Source: Phytoseiulus persimilis (taxonomy: Eukaryota > Arthropoda > Arachnida > Mesostigmata > Phytoseiidae). From it: 64,000 nucleotides of DNA. Within the stretch, counting starts at the first letter, position 1, and each line of letters starts with the position of its first letter. Made by a program: the position numbers and the translations under genes. Under the pieces are notes generated by a model. The model was not told where the DNA came from and did no database searches. It worked only from the letters and a program-made list of their open reading frames with translations. The DNA is taken from NCBI GenBank assembly GCA_037576195.1, contig CM075103.1, forward strand, positions 16,554,001 to 16,618,000, written 5' to 3'. This document shows positions 28,420-41,186 of the stretch, in pieces.

Positions 28420-31400
28420 CCTCGCCCTCTTGCAGCAAGCTCCTGTGTCTGACATCAGGCGAATTCTCATTGCATTCAAAGTGATTCACGGAACTCCATC
28501 CCTCCGACGCCCCTGAGTTCTGTGGTGCGAGACTCCGTTGCCGAGACGAATTGGATGTTCCATGCTGACACGGATCTGGACGAAACTTGAGATTCGACTG
28601 TGCACCCCTTGGTATCCCTGGGGCGTTCATTAGTTTTGGAGACGATTGATTTGCTTCAGCGGGTGCAGATATGGAAAGAAACCATTTACGGTCCCACGCC
28701 CCTCAGCTTTCCGCTCCTCAACTTCTCGCCCCCAAGGCTCTACGTCGCCTATCTGCGCGACCCTCAGCTCTACGCCCCTAACTACGCGCTCCATCAGTTT
28801 TGCGCATGGAGCCTCCTATGTCCCCCGAAAAACGCCACTGCTCGCGGAGGCCCAGGATCACAGCCTTGAAGCAAGTATTCGAGCGCAGCTCACGAGGATT
28901 CCTGAAGTTTGATCGTAGGGTCCGGGCTCTATCATTGGAAGCGGGAAAATTTTGGCTGACCCCTCGACGGTGGAATCAGTGCACGAGCCTCATTACCGAT
29001 TGCTGAGTTCGAGTCAAAGCCTGCCCTTGAAGGATCAAGGACGCGGAGGGAGAAACTTTTGACGACACATCTCCTAAGAAGTAACTAGGAAAGAACTCGA
29101 CTACATAGGTCTCAACCCCAGAACCAACCATGAGGTCGTTCCGTTGAGTCGGGACTCGCAGGAAGGTGTCACATCAAGAGAGTGGCTCAGGAGCTCGGAG
29201 CAGCGAAGGCCCAGATGAGACTCTTGGCGATTGTGGCAGAGTCCATCGCTCTCTATGAGGCCCCAGTCTGATCACTTTTTTTTTCAGAGTCGCTGCCGTG
29301 CAGAATATGCGAGAAGACCAAGAAGCATGAGCCCGGCTCAGCAACAAAATCGGTCCGGTCATGTCGAGAGAAGACTTCCTCGGCAGAAAGCGCCTAGAGT
29401 GATTCCCTGCCTTCGGTCTCCGCAGGCGCGCCACCAACCAGCACAGGTGAAAAGTTCCGCTGGTACTAAGTGACCAGTGGACGTTGAAAGAAAGCAGCTC
29501 AGCGGACCCAGACGCAATGCAAAGCATACTCCGGAGGCTGAATTCCTGGCCGCCGGAAGGCAGGGATGAGTGTGTTGTAGATCACCTCACACCTGGAGAA
29601 ACGGCCAATCGGGCCGAACTCCGCAGCTCGATCTCCGAAGCCTGTGGTGACGGAAATCAAGGTCGTATTTGTTCTGGACATATCCAGTGGTAATCGTCCG
29701 CAAGCTCAATCGCTTTCATAGATTTTCCAATCGAAACTCGCCCCAGCGCAATTCTGACAATTGAGAGATGAATTTCGCGCGATGAAAACTTGAACTGAGT
29801 GTTGTTCGCCTCAAGGTAGCCACATCTGTAAGATCCGATATATTTCCCGCCGTTTGTAGAGCCGACTCGCAAAGCCGAAGAGCTGACATCCGCTCGAAAC
29901 CTCGATTCCTGGATCACACAGTTCGACAGTAATCCAGCTCTCGTGTGCCCCAGTTTGTCTTCCGCAAGTGTCTGTCGCACAGAATTTCAGCTGGCAAGAG
30001 ATCCCATGGGAGCTGGACCGGGTGCATCAAGGAGTTTTCGGTTCCCAGTCATTGATAGCTGTTCCTTAGTCGCTTTTGCAAGCTTAATTCATACGCAAAA
30101 CGATAACTCTGCAAACATCAGTCTCTATTTTTCCGAGGGTGATTGCTCAGTCTCAAAGTAAATCTTCACAGGATTGCTCGATGAACAATGAATGGAAGCC
30201 CGAGCCTCTTTCAGTACATGCTATCGATCAGTATATAAGTACATATTGATACAGTATGCTTTACAGGCAGTGTGGTCAAATCTCTGACGTATGAAATATT
30301 TTCTGCGTCAATTGCTCGCAAGGGAGCGGAATGATAGTTCCTTCATCTGCTCCAAGGCGACTGTGCTAGTTTCGGCAACAAAGGGCTCAACTCCAGAAAA
30401 TACCCGAAGGGGTCCTCTCGATGAACTACTAAGTATTCAGATGTAGCACAAATAAGCAATCTCCTCCACATGGTCAGATGATGATAGATTCTTGAATGTC
30501 CTGCGTAATGAGGCCCGGCGGAGATCCATGGCGTTCTTCCCGTTTCCCTCGTTCTCCCAGAGTCATCCATTACACCATTGGATCAGGGGACCCAAAGTTT
30601 GACCGGTCTCCGGTGGTAGTGCTTGGTTCTCGCGTGGAGATTTCGCTCCGCTCGAGTCCGGAGTTTTCATTCTGTGGATGTCGCGTGACTTCACATCAGC
30701 TTTTCCCCGATCGATGATCCGGAAGAATGGAACAGGGCCTGCTACACTGATAAGGTTAACCGTTGCTCCCGACCGGTAGAAGGGAATAGTTCGGATGTAC
30801 CATTGCCCGTAGAGACAACGTGTAGGTTCGCCAGTACGTCAGAAGCTGGCTCCTTGTTCGGTTACTGTAGTCTATTCGGCCACTGCTCTCCTTGATCGTC
30901 GGTTGAGTCGGATCTTTCAGAATACTGAGATATCCATGCGCCTTCCAGGACAGGACCCAACCCTGCCGCTTCTTGCTGGGATCCGCTGAGGCAATGCCCC
31001 GGTCGGATGAGTTTCTCCCGTAAAGATTGTGAGCTTCGGTATCAAGGACACTCCTCTGCGTGGAGAGTTGAAAGTCTTCCCATCTTGAGTCTAGGAGAAT
31101 CTGTATACATGGCTGTCCGATATTGGCTGGTAATCCTCTGGTTTTGGAGCTTCGTAACAGTCTCATCGTGATCGGATCTTCCAACTGGGGCTGTTGTTTA
31201 CGATACGCGGCCGCAAAGAGCATTTCCTGTGGGACATCTGTTCACCCACAGCTGAAAGAAGTAGCTGCTCTTGTGACCTGTTCGCTTTCGATAAATCGTA
31301 AATGCGTATTGCAATACATCTTCCGAGTCCAAATTCGAATGAGCCTCACGGACACTCAGACATTGCCTCGGTTTCAGAATGTGTTTCTCTTCGAGGTCCT

Positions 31401-32140
31401 CCCGAGGCGTTTCTTGTGATGCCATCTAGCGCCTTGAGCCTTGAGGCGCTCGCGGGAGTCTCGTTCAGAGTCTGTTCCTCTGACAAACCAATGATGGGAA
31501 AGCTGCTGAGCCAAGGAGTTCTGGTTCCGAAGCACAGAGTTTTTTTTCAGGATTGCGTTCGAGAACACGGCCTAGGTGTGATTCCAGAATCGGATTGTCG
31601 CGTTATTTGGGGCCGCGTTCAACTCTTCGATCCTCTGCCGGACATCCTCTGAACTTCTTGGAGTTCCTTCAGTCGGAAACGAGGTTTTGTTGATGACCTT
31701 GCTGATTCTGGGTCTGAGAGAAGAACGACTGCTTCAGCGAACATTGCGGAAGAACCGAGTAACTGTCCCATTGAGAGTATGGATAAGGGCCAACGTTTCC
31801 AACGCTTCCAGAGGTCGCGTCGTCGCCTCCGGGCATCCAACGGAATATCATGAATTTGAAGGCACACAGAAATGTTCTCTGCTCTCCGCTGGCTTCGCCG
31901 AATCTCTTTTATGCAGAGCATGTTCTCCATGAGCTTAATCCATAAGCGTAACACAGGTTCAGAAAACCGCACTGCTCTAACACACATCGAAATTCTCCAA
32001 GAACAGCTCTAGGTATAAGAGGTCGATGACCAACAAATCGTTCGCAGCCTCCGACATCTTCCGCTGTGATAGCTATACACCACGTCAACTACTATGGCTT
32101 CAAAGATACCAGCCATCGGTCTCGAATCCTGATCTTTTCC
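28420..32140. other. No recognisable gene or element
   Basis: About 3.7 kb in which I see only short ORFs without familiar motifs. Composition is not obviously repetitive. It may be old decayed element sequence or unique intergenic DNA. Confidence 0.35.
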
Positions 32141-32146
32141 TTGGGC

Positions 32147-32830
32147 AGCAGTCGGTACCAGTCCATTGATCGCTCCCGGCATTCGAGTTTCCGAGCATTT
32201 AGCTAACGGCTCTACCTATCTTGCATGCCAGCTTCGGTTTCTGCAATTCAACAATGATCGGTGTCAAGCCTTCGACGGATTCACGAGTCGGACTTGACAC
32301 AAGTCTCGAGCGAGGTACCCATATTCGTTACACTTCTCATGGCTACAACTGAGGGTTCTCTCGACGTGGTTATCTACAATGGTTGCCTTCTAAACGCTAT
32401 CTCTTCCCTTCGTTTTTCTTCCTGGGAACACCATCGGGAATCGAAAACTCGGCGGTGTCGTGGGCACAGACTAATCGTTTCCTTGAGAAGCACTCGGCGC
32501 TAGTTCATTGATCGTTCCCAGCATTCGAGTTTCCGAGCATTCAGCCAGGGGCTCTACCTATCTTGCATGCCAGCTTCAATTGCTTCAGTTCAATAATGGT
32601 GGGTGTCGAGCCTTCATCGGATTCACGAGTCGGACTCCACCGAAGTTACGAGCGAGGTACACATATTCGTTTCACTTCCCATGGCTATAACGAAGGCTTC
32701 TCTCGACCTGATCATCTACAATGGTTACCTTCTTCACGTTATCGCTTCCCTTCGTATTTTTTTTTTTAGAGCACCATCGGGAACCGAAAACTCGGAGGTG
32801 TAGTGGCCACAGACTGAGGAGCTGTGTGGG
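32147..32830. repeat. Two tandem copies of a roughly 340 bp unit
   Basis: Segment 32147-32489 is repeated at 32490-32830. Shared words include attcgagtttccgagcat, ggctctacctatcttgcatg, gattcacgagtcggact and ctacaatggttnccttct. The copies differ by scattered substitutions and small indels. The repeat has no long ORF. It may be a remnant of a satellite or a local duplication. Confidence 0.8.
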
Positions 32831-35800
32831 AATACATGAGTAGAACTCGGAACATGTTTCAGTCCAGGCCGTGATTTCGGCTCTCCAGCTTTGAGGGTGG
32901 CCAAGGCTCGAGGAGGAATCAGATCGAGATGTGCATTCGACACTCAGTTCAAGTTTTCTTTGGTTAGGGAACAGACAGGAGTATGGAAAATAGGTAGGAT
33001 TGCGAGAAGCAACAGTGCAGTAGCATGGGCGGGTTCTTAAGCAAATCGGGGTCGGAAAACACGGTTCGGGCGAATCAGTACTCTGCTGACGGCCTCCGTT
33101 CAATCAGACACAATCTGCTTGATTCGCAGCCCGAAGTAGACGGGTTTCTGGACGATCTGAAGAGCGCTTGACTGCTCTCGTTCCCTGGATCCTTGTGACC
33201 CGGCTAACGCGATTCTATCCTCTGACCCGAACGAACCGCATCGCTGCAGATAGTCGTACGTAGGGTTGGTGTCGATAAACTGCTCAACGCGACGACTTTG
33301 GAGCTCCGTAGGCTGGGAACGTCCAATATCCACCAGATTATGCATATGATCTAGTATTCTCCCCGAGGTTTTCTAGAGCTTCAGGATCTAGGCTCTTGAT
33401 CATCCTTAAGTCCATCTTCCACCTTGGGCTCGAATCGGTCATGTTTATGGAACATGAGCCGATGTTCGCCTCGAATGCGAAACTACTGGGTTTGATGAGC
33501 AGAATCCGGCCCGAGCATCGAGAGGTGGTCCGCGATTGATAGACCGCACGGCTCATAACGATGAGCCTCAACAGGGTAGAAATCGCAGTTTTAGCGAGAG
33601 ATTGTCTAGGATCGCCTCGACAGATCTTCTCATATCAGGTAGCTAACGAACTCTCCCAAGTGCGGATAGCAGGGAACTGAACTTATCCAGTGTCAACAAC
33701 TTTGCGAGGAATGATCGACGAGTTTTGAAAGGGCCGAAGACACGCGGTGCTCGTGCCAGCTCTGCTGACCAGTCAAGCATACGGGCTTGTACGAAGCATG
33801 ACTCGAAACAGATATAGACTCGAGGAAGTCCGCTCACATGGGGACAACCAACAGCAAACTTCATTTCGATGCTATTCTGAAAAATGGGCCTATCAGGCTG
33901 ACTGAGTACGAACCTGAGTATTCTTGTTCTCCGTCGTCCCTGTATATCTCTCCATGACTCGGGACCGCTACACTCCCGAGGAAGTCGAAATCTGCGGAGT
34001 GCGTCTCGAGAATCTAAACGCTGGAACACTTTTTCACTCGCTGTGGAACAGTCGCTCCTCTCGCTTGATGTGTCAGTTCCGACGGTTCTTCAAGCGAACT
34101 CAAATACACATAGGCTTCATGGCTGGCCCACTCACTGTAACGAAGCCACTCAAAGTGCCCGAGTCGGATCCGAGCGTTGGATTCATCTCTTCACCAGAGA
34201 CACCGTTTGAGAGATGTTCGCTCCCCATGATGTCGATCCAGAATGAGCTCGACTGCGGCCTCGTCCCGGTCCAAGATCACTCTTTCCACCGATCGGCATA
34301 CTTCGTGTCTGAGGAGTGCGATCCAGTTTCGGAGTATTCAGCCCCCAAATCTGTATGATGGGATAATTGGACGAACGATCGGCAAAGCTAGGAGAGATCC
34401 CCGCAGACGGGAGTGATGAACCCCACTCCTCAACGGAAGTACGATCCGATACCGAGACGCCGTCATTCTAATTGGTTCGCGCTCTGCAAGAGAAGACTCG
34501 AAAACTGGAGGCGTCTCGTGTTTTGCTTCTCGGAAGAATTCCGCTGAGGCTGAATTCGTACTATTTGGAGCCCCCCTGTCAGCCTCTATCGGCTCCGGGC
34601 AGGGCAGACATTCCGAATCGCTGCGCCATCATATTTGCCCAGACTTCGAAATCTTTCGTATCCGACTCCGCGGGTTTTACGATGAACATGCTCGACGAGT
34701 TTCGTGAGTGTTCGTCAATTCTCGAGTAGAGCGGAAACCAGTGGAAACGACAGGAAATCGCGAATATCCTAGCTGGGTGGATTCGATCGCGCATCCCTGG
34801 ATGTATGCATACAGACAGACTGCGGAAACTCCATAGGATGAAAGGGTTATGTATGCTGGCCGAAATCAGTGCACTCGAGAACACGATGTTCTAGAGGCAT
34901 TGGAAGGCTCCTCAGAATCACTCATTGTCTTAGAGTGCGAATGATGAGGCATATGAACTTTGGACCCCGCTCCGAGTCTCCCACTATTTCGACTCTGGCG
35001 TCGGAATGTTAATGGACTCACGAGGCTTTCTGATAGCTGCTCTGGGAGCACCGTATCCAATCGGTGAAACATTTTTTGGTAGCATGTTGGCGCCGCTGCG
35101 AGACGGTTCACCACATTCAAATCGGCAGCGGCTCAGGAGTTTCACTGTTCTGAGGAACAGCGATTATTTTTGCCTCCAGGAGAAATGAACCAGGAACGGT
35201 TCAACCAAGGGTTCAAACGGAGCGTAGAAATGCCAAGGACTGAACGCCAAGTGGGGACGCAGATGAGATTCGCCGATAAATGAATTGGATGAACTATTGG
35301 TGTATCGCCCACAGAAAAACGAGGTAACAATTTTCTGCGCTCAGCTTTGGATCGTGTCGCTGGCGCCGACCCGATAATGAGCGCGTCCCTGGGTTATACA
35401 CATCAAGAGAGCGTCAGTTGTTATCACAGAGTTCAGAGAGAGGTTCTCTCCTCGCCCTAGACATTCAACTCTCGTGAATGTGCATGAAATCCTGAGAACA
35501 ACGGAGTATTTCTATACACACGAGCGCCATGCGAAGGCAATGAACCTCCCCAAGAGGACCGTGTTTCTTCCTGACTCCGCGGAGCAGCATTGCGTTTTCT
35601 CGACTCTACGAAAAAGAATATGCCCAAGTCCATCAAGGGGTCGGTGCCAAGAACAGCGAGGAAGTTAAGTTCTGACTCTCTTTCGTCGTTGGCACAGAAT
35701 CGCCCTCCTTATCAATCCTTAAGGTGACCGCCGTCACCATCGGAAAGAGAAAGCTTTCGCCCTCTCGGAAGCTTCATGGTGACGACCTCAAACCGCAGGA

Positions 35801-36260
35801 GCTTCTAGATCATCCGTTCAAGCAGCGATTTCCCGCGTTGAGAGTGTCTCACGCCGAACGAAAACCCTCTCGTTGTCAAATTTGACCATGACATCTTGAG
35901 GAGGCCTGACAGCGGGAGCGAGTAGGTCCTTGAGGTGCCTTGGTAGCTGTCGAGTAACGTCCGCTCTCATGGGAGCGCTGCCCAGGTCGGAATGGTGATG
36001 TGGCGGGTTGTTTCATGGCCAGGCAATCGCAGAATCGCGGTTGATTCGTCCCACATGCTGGCAAGAGTTTTTTGAGGGCAAGTTGGCCATCGTTGCTCGA
36101 CCTGTGTCGCCAGTGTGGCATGATCGTCGTTTAAGATTATTCACAAAGATTGCAATGTGAGGTTGATTTCTCGTCCACAGTCTGAGTATATTCACTCCAG
36201 AGTGTCATTTTCTCTCGATGGAATGGAATAATAACACAAAAAATGTTGAGGCGAAGTACG
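32831..36260. other. No recognisable gene or element
   Basis: About 3.4 kb with only short, unremarkable ORFs on either strand. None shows transposase, polymerase or host-protein motifs that I can identify. Confidence 0.35.
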
Positions 36261-36266
36261 TGATCT

Positions 36267-36930
36267 TCATTCGCCAGCATCACTCTCTTCCGAGCCTGTA
36301 TCCCGCTCTGTGCGTATGGAGATATCGGTCGAGGCTTCCGCTGGGCGCAGAACTGATGGGAGGTATCCAGCATGAGCTATGTAGAAGACTGGGGCCGCAA
36401 CGTGCGAAGAGCAGCCGACTGTTCGGGCTCTGTTAGGGCACTCACACCGGTAGCGTCGGATCCCTTCTACGCTGTCTCTCTCGGGCTCGTAGTCGAAGTG
36501 GACGCGATGAAATGTGCGTTCCCTGTGACGCGACCTGATCTCGAGACGGACGATGGTCGGTGCTCCTTTGATGAACGTCATGTTGACGTTGTTTTCGGCG
36601 TCCATCGCTTCCGCCGAGTAGGATAAAGCCAAATTGATTCGGTATGGTCCATAAGTCAAAAGCAGTAGGTGATGTCTCGTCGGCTTCGGGGAGTCAGTGA
36701 GCTTTTGAGAGGGAATCCTCTCAAGAGCCGACGGTTTGCGATTCAACCCTGCGCGAAGGACTTCCTCTCCGAGATCATTTTGGAGCGCCTGGCGTCGCTC
36801 TATGTGATCGATGATCTCGGAAGACATGTTACTTTCCCCCCATGATCGCTGGCCAAACCGGTTTTCCAGGTACCTCCTCCCCCACAACTCGGCAAAGCGA
36901 GCGGGTACTCGCTCAAAGTCGCCAAGCTGC
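36267..36930 (-). pseudogene. ISL2EU-type transposase C-terminus with SWIM-like zinc motif
   Basis: The frame starts with RRYLENRFGQRSWGES, matching GYLENRFGGLSWDSD near the end of the transposase at 25296. It then continues about 150 residues further than that copy to a region with LTYGPYRINLALSY and a CxC...CxH motif (YRCECPNRARTVGCSSHVAA), a SWIM-type zinc binder typical of the end of ISL2EU-family proteins. The catalytic domain is absent. It abuts a BEL/Pao gag on the right. Confidence 0.7.
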
Positions 36931-36989
36931 GTGAGAAGACCACACCGCCGTATTAGGCGCCTCAGGAAGACCAAACACCTCAGGCAACC

Positions 36990-39040
36990 TAATCGTGCCA
37001 AGCGCAAGCAGACGATTCAATCTGCCGAAATTCACGGGCGACCTCAAGAAGTTCCAGGAATGGTGGCAGCTCTACAATGTCCACGTTCATCGCAAGAAAA
37101 TTGACTCAATCGAGTAGTATACCTTCCTGGAAGAAGTGTTAGCAGGAGCACCAGCACTGGGAATCGCACACTTGGAGTTCATCGCAGAAAAATACCAAGG
37201 AGCAGTCAGCATTATCGAATCCAAGTTCGGGTTCCCGAGAGCGGCCGAGAAAAGGCATCTTCAGGAGCTCAGAAAACTCTGTTCAGCGAGGAACCTGCAG
37301 GATAACGATGAGTTCTACCGTTCCGTTTCGAACGTTGTCTCCGAATGTCAGGGCGCTGGTCTCATTAGGCGAGAGCTGCGAAGTCATATCTGAGGCAGTC
37401 ACGCAGGACGACCGCCGATGCCTCCCAGGAATCATGAGCGAGGTTCTCACTAGAGAAAAACTGGGTACAGTAACAGCGCGAGGCAAGTTAAGGAGATTCT
37501 CTCGGAGGTCAGCCAGCGAGAAGCCGAAGTGGCGTTCTCCACTTGAACGATTTCCCGAGACATTGGTACCAGGCTAAGATTCGCCCAGCCAATCAGCATG
37601 ACCACAGCGACAGCGGTCAGCGCGCCGGGAACCGGCCTAGCAGCAACAGCGCCCAGTCCATCTGTTCTCGTTACAGCCGGGGGAGCGCAAGCAGAAACCG
37701 CCGCCACGTCAACACACCCCGAGAATCTCAAAGTTGATCTACAGCTCCTGTGGTCAACAGGATTGCCGGGGATCGAGGGTCAAAATAAGGAGTCGGGCGA
37801 CGCGGTCGAGGCAGATTTGCAGGTTTTTTTCATGAATTATTTGGAAAGGCTAAAAGGGGGGAGGTATATGGTAAGTCTCCCTTTCAAGGAGAATCTGAGA
37901 GCATCGCACGAGGCAGCCTAAATATATTCCCATGCGAAGCTCATGAAGACACAGAGCTCCTCGCGGCGATTGACGAAGAGATGACCCGGTACACAGAAAA
38001 AGTCTGCGCTGAGTCAGCATCACCGGGAGAAAAAATAGGCGAATCAGTCCATTACCTCCCAATTCTGCCGTTTGTCGAGAGAGACGCAGAGAAAAAAAGC
38101 TATTGAAAGTCAGAGTAGTTAAGGACGCGGGCGCACGCACAGAAGACGAGGCGGCTCTCAACCACGTCCTTAACGATGGTCCCAATCTTCTGCCGGACAT
38201 TTCAAAAATCCTACTCAGGTTTGGGAGAGCCGAGATCGTGGTTATATCGGACACATAGAAAGCATTCCTGCAGTACAGGATCCGCTCCGACCACCGCATC
38301 TTCCTGAGACTCTTCAGGGCCTCGGGATTTCGCAGCGATCCACGGGCGCCGATCAAGGAGTTCTGGAGCACGATGCTCGACTTCGGGACATCGGCGTCGC
38401 AATGTATTCAATGCACCGCGTTGACGTAGGACATCAGACGACTCGCACAACAACACCCAGACAAAGCGCTCTTCCTGGAGTATTTGGAATGACATTCCTA
38501 CATGGATGATGTGGTCGTCATAGTAGACCCAGAAAACGGAGGCTTAAAACGTCTCGAATTCATGTTCAATGCGTTCCAGACGGGAGGTTTCAGACTGCGG
38601 AAATGGGCTAAAAATAGCTCGGGCTCGGGTCGGGACATTCAGAAATCGCTCAGCGACCCAGAAATTCAGGTTTCTTTCGATCAACAAGATTTCAAATTCC
38701 AAGGAAGAGCTTGTTGCCAAGGAACAAATAGATTCCAGATAGCCGTCGAACCGGCGATAGAAGCACTAAAAGCAAACATCCCGTCGAAAAGAACGATCAA
38801 GAGGGGCACAGCGCCGTTAAACGATCCCCCCGGATTGAGTTCTCCACTCACAGTCAGACCAAAGATACCGCTACAAACATGCTTGTTCGGGTTTCAACGT
38901 ATTCCTGGAAGAGCGTGCACGGAGAGAAGAGACGACGTGTTCGTGTCGACGTATGGAAGACCACTGAGCCGGTTGCGCGTTCATTTTTGTGGGACGGTGG
39001 TGCTATCGACCGCGAGAAGGGAGCGAGCAGCATTCGAAGT
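36990..39040 (+). pseudogene. BEL/Pao retrotransposon gag and reverse transcriptase, decayed
   Basis: From 37016 the plus strand reads LPKFTGDLKKFQEWWQLYNV, the start of a BEL-type gag (DUF1759-like). An in-frame TAG near 37105 is followed by FLEEVLAGAPALGIAHLE and SIIESKFGFPR. The pol part begins with GRYMVSLPFKENLRAS ending at 37920, typical of Pao pol. Further frames give LNDGPNLLPDI..., then SYMDDVVVIVDPENGG (the YxDD catalytic box, about 38490-38540). Several stops and frameshifts break it. Protease, RNase H and integrase were not seen, and no LTRs were found. Confidence 0.75.
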
Positions 39041-39158
39041 ACATTAGCTCCCCTCGATTTTTTCCACAATATATTCACATTATCACAAGTATGGTCACCT
39101 CGTATCAGGCTTCATCATGACCGAAGCGAGCTTGCGGTTTTCCTTCGTCTCCACGAAT

Positions 39159-40003
39159 TCATTCTCGAGATCCCTGCATTGATGTCTCTTCAGTCCGGCT
39201 GTCGTGGGTTTGTCTCACGGAGTCAGCATCTGCATTCTTTGTTTCAACCACGTCGAAGAATCCCTCGTCCGAGCCGGCTTCAGGTTCAGTGCTCACGACA
39301 CCTGGAATTTCTGACCCGTCCTGATCGATGATTTCTGCCACTGATCGCGGGTGATAGTTGAGCTTGCATCTCCGGAGTTGGTCCACATGTCTTTTCCACG
39401 CCCTCCTGTCGACTTCGACCATACGCAGCTTCGAGCCGCGGGTGCGCGTGAGTCTACCAACGCGCCATCTGCAAGTAGGATTTCCGTTACCACGAGCCAT
39501 GACCACTTCCACGACGACGAATATCGCTGGTGCATGATGTTGCGAAGATGACCACATTCGCTCAGGTTCCTTCAGCAGGTCCAGCTTGGCCCTGCATGAT
39601 CCATGTGAATCCTTCCGAATGGTCGAATCGCTGGCTACCATTGATGCGTAGACCTCGTGCAGCTTCGAGCACGTGTGAGATACGGCAAGGAGCGCAGGGT
39701 GACGTCGTTGATTTCCTCGTCCATTGACTTCCACCAGACGTCGCGGCGAGCCGATTTCTCCATTTTGCTGAAGCCGTAATTTTTTGCTGAAGCCCTTCGT
39801 GTAGTTCGGCCGAAACTGCTGGCCGACACTCTCTGGGAACCATCACGCGGAGTCCTCTGAGGGTGATGGATTCCATGCAGCGTGAATTCACGACCGTCAA
39901 GACCAGCGTATTTGAGCTGACTCTGTTCCGTTGAGCCATTCAAGATTTTCAGTAATGGAGAAAGTTCCGGAAATGTTTTCGTCTCCTCAGTTATTTCTTC
40001 CAT
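39159..40003 (-). pseudogene. Ty3/gypsy integrase remnant (zinc domain and C-terminus)
   Basis: Overlapping minus-strand frames carry pieces of a gypsy integrase. One has MDEEINDVT, as in the zinc-binding region preceding the core. The other (39734-39159) has VEVVMARGNGNPTCRWRVGR and RAWKRHVDQLRR, the C-terminal 'RRHVDQLR' motif of gypsy integrases. The catalytic core between them is missing, so this is an internally deleted relic. Confidence 0.6.
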
Positions 40004-40439
40004 CCGTAGGGGTGCATTCTGAATTTGGCTGACGATGGAGGTTTGAGCTGCGTATGTTCCTGGTATTCCGTCGCTACTTGTTGGCAGTTTTGAGGGAGCG
40101 GCTGCACTCGAGTTTTCCTTCGATGGTCGTTACTGGATGGGGAAGTTGAATCCCATCAGGTATACTTCGTAATGCCGCATCCGAATCGCCGACACAGGGG
40201 CGAGATTTTTATCCGGTGAAAACATCTGAACCAAGTGTCGCATTCTGAAGGGAAGCGTCTTGAGAGACGACCCAGCGGCGGTTCCTGTACTGGAGAGGGT
40301 AGTTAGTAGAGATGATCGAGACTCCCGCGAGAATATGAGAGATGAATGCGATGTTTATGACTGATACAAGAAGAGGTACAGATAAACCCGTAGTACCCGA
40401 GTACACACAGTGAATACGTGTGTTATCATTATGGTTGAT

Positions 40440-40620
40440 GGTTTCATTTGGATCTGTGTTTACATAGCCTAATATACATGCACATCAGCCTTTCACTTCA
40501 GGCGCGAGCAGCTCAGCGGATCCAATGTTCTCACGCTCCCATTTCTCTAGGATTCGTTTTGTTGCTTCCGCGGAAAATCTATTAATCTCTTTGATCAGTC
40601 TTTCGGTCGCTCGCTACACT
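40440..40620 (-). pseudogene. 3' end of a second CR1-like LINE
   Basis: The plus-strand text tcagcctttcacttcaggcg and the following 60 bases match the ORF2 end of the LINE at 6274. On the minus strand they read LEKWERENIGSAE, compare LEKWEKETKRSAE. Only about 150 bp remain, the usual 5'-truncated relic. Confidence 0.7.
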
Positions 40621-40925
40621 GCTGAGGCTTCTTGACCAGCCGTACGCCTTCTCTGATCATTCGAAACCTATTCAAGAATTCCTCGACTTCCACCAACAGT
40701 ACTGTGACGGAGCTCTGACGCCTTTGCTGCCTGAACCGCCAGTACAACGGTACCCCCGATATCTGAGGAAGTGTTGACGACCATTGACAGAGAGTTCATG
40801 AAACATGAGGATGCGGTTCTTCGAATTTCCTCCGAGAGCCTCAGGTTTTTCGTTCACCTCTTTCCCGATCCTCGATAATTCATTAGTTTTCGCTGAGTTG
40901 TCCGTTGATCCTATGCTTCATGACC
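40621..40925. other. No feature seen
   Basis: A 61-residue minus-strand ORF here has no recognisable motif. Nothing else is supported. Confidence 0.3.
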
Positions 40926-41100
40926 AGCTGCTGGATTTTTGAATCACCCCTCCAGAGTTGGAAAGTAATGGCCAGATTGGTCCCGGAATCACCCCTCCAG
41001 AGTTGGAAAGTAATGGCCAGATTGGTTTCGGAATCACCTCTCTAAAACTGGAAAGTAAGGGCCAGATTGGTCTCGGAATCACCCCTAAAGAGTTGGAAAG
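40926..41100 (+). repeat. Four-copy block of the 45-bp minisatellite
   Basis: Four units of the 45-bp sequence containing ggaatcacccctccagagtt and ggaaagtaatggccag. It is the same unit as in the hAT ends at 57650-58640 and 62700-63640, so the repeat is dispersed, probably through non-autonomous hAT copies. Confidence 0.85.
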
Positions 41101-41185
41101 TGATTGCCAAGTTTTCATTCCAGCCATGAACGGGAAAAGGAAGAAGTTGCCGCACAACGAAGCCAACGCCTCCCGCTTATAAAAG
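41101..41185 (+). pseudogene. Tiny ISL2EU transposase relic
   Basis: The plus strand encodes VFIPAMNGKRKKLPHNEANA, matching VFMPAMKGTRKQVPCEEANR of the transposase at 25296-25991. It lies directly against the 45-bp block and the start of the duplicated segment at 41187. Confidence 0.6.
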
Positions 41186-41186
41186 A

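Noticed and set aside
36267..37007. Independent 246-codon gene
   Set aside because: The first part is low-value sequence and the rest is an ISL2EU transposase tail.
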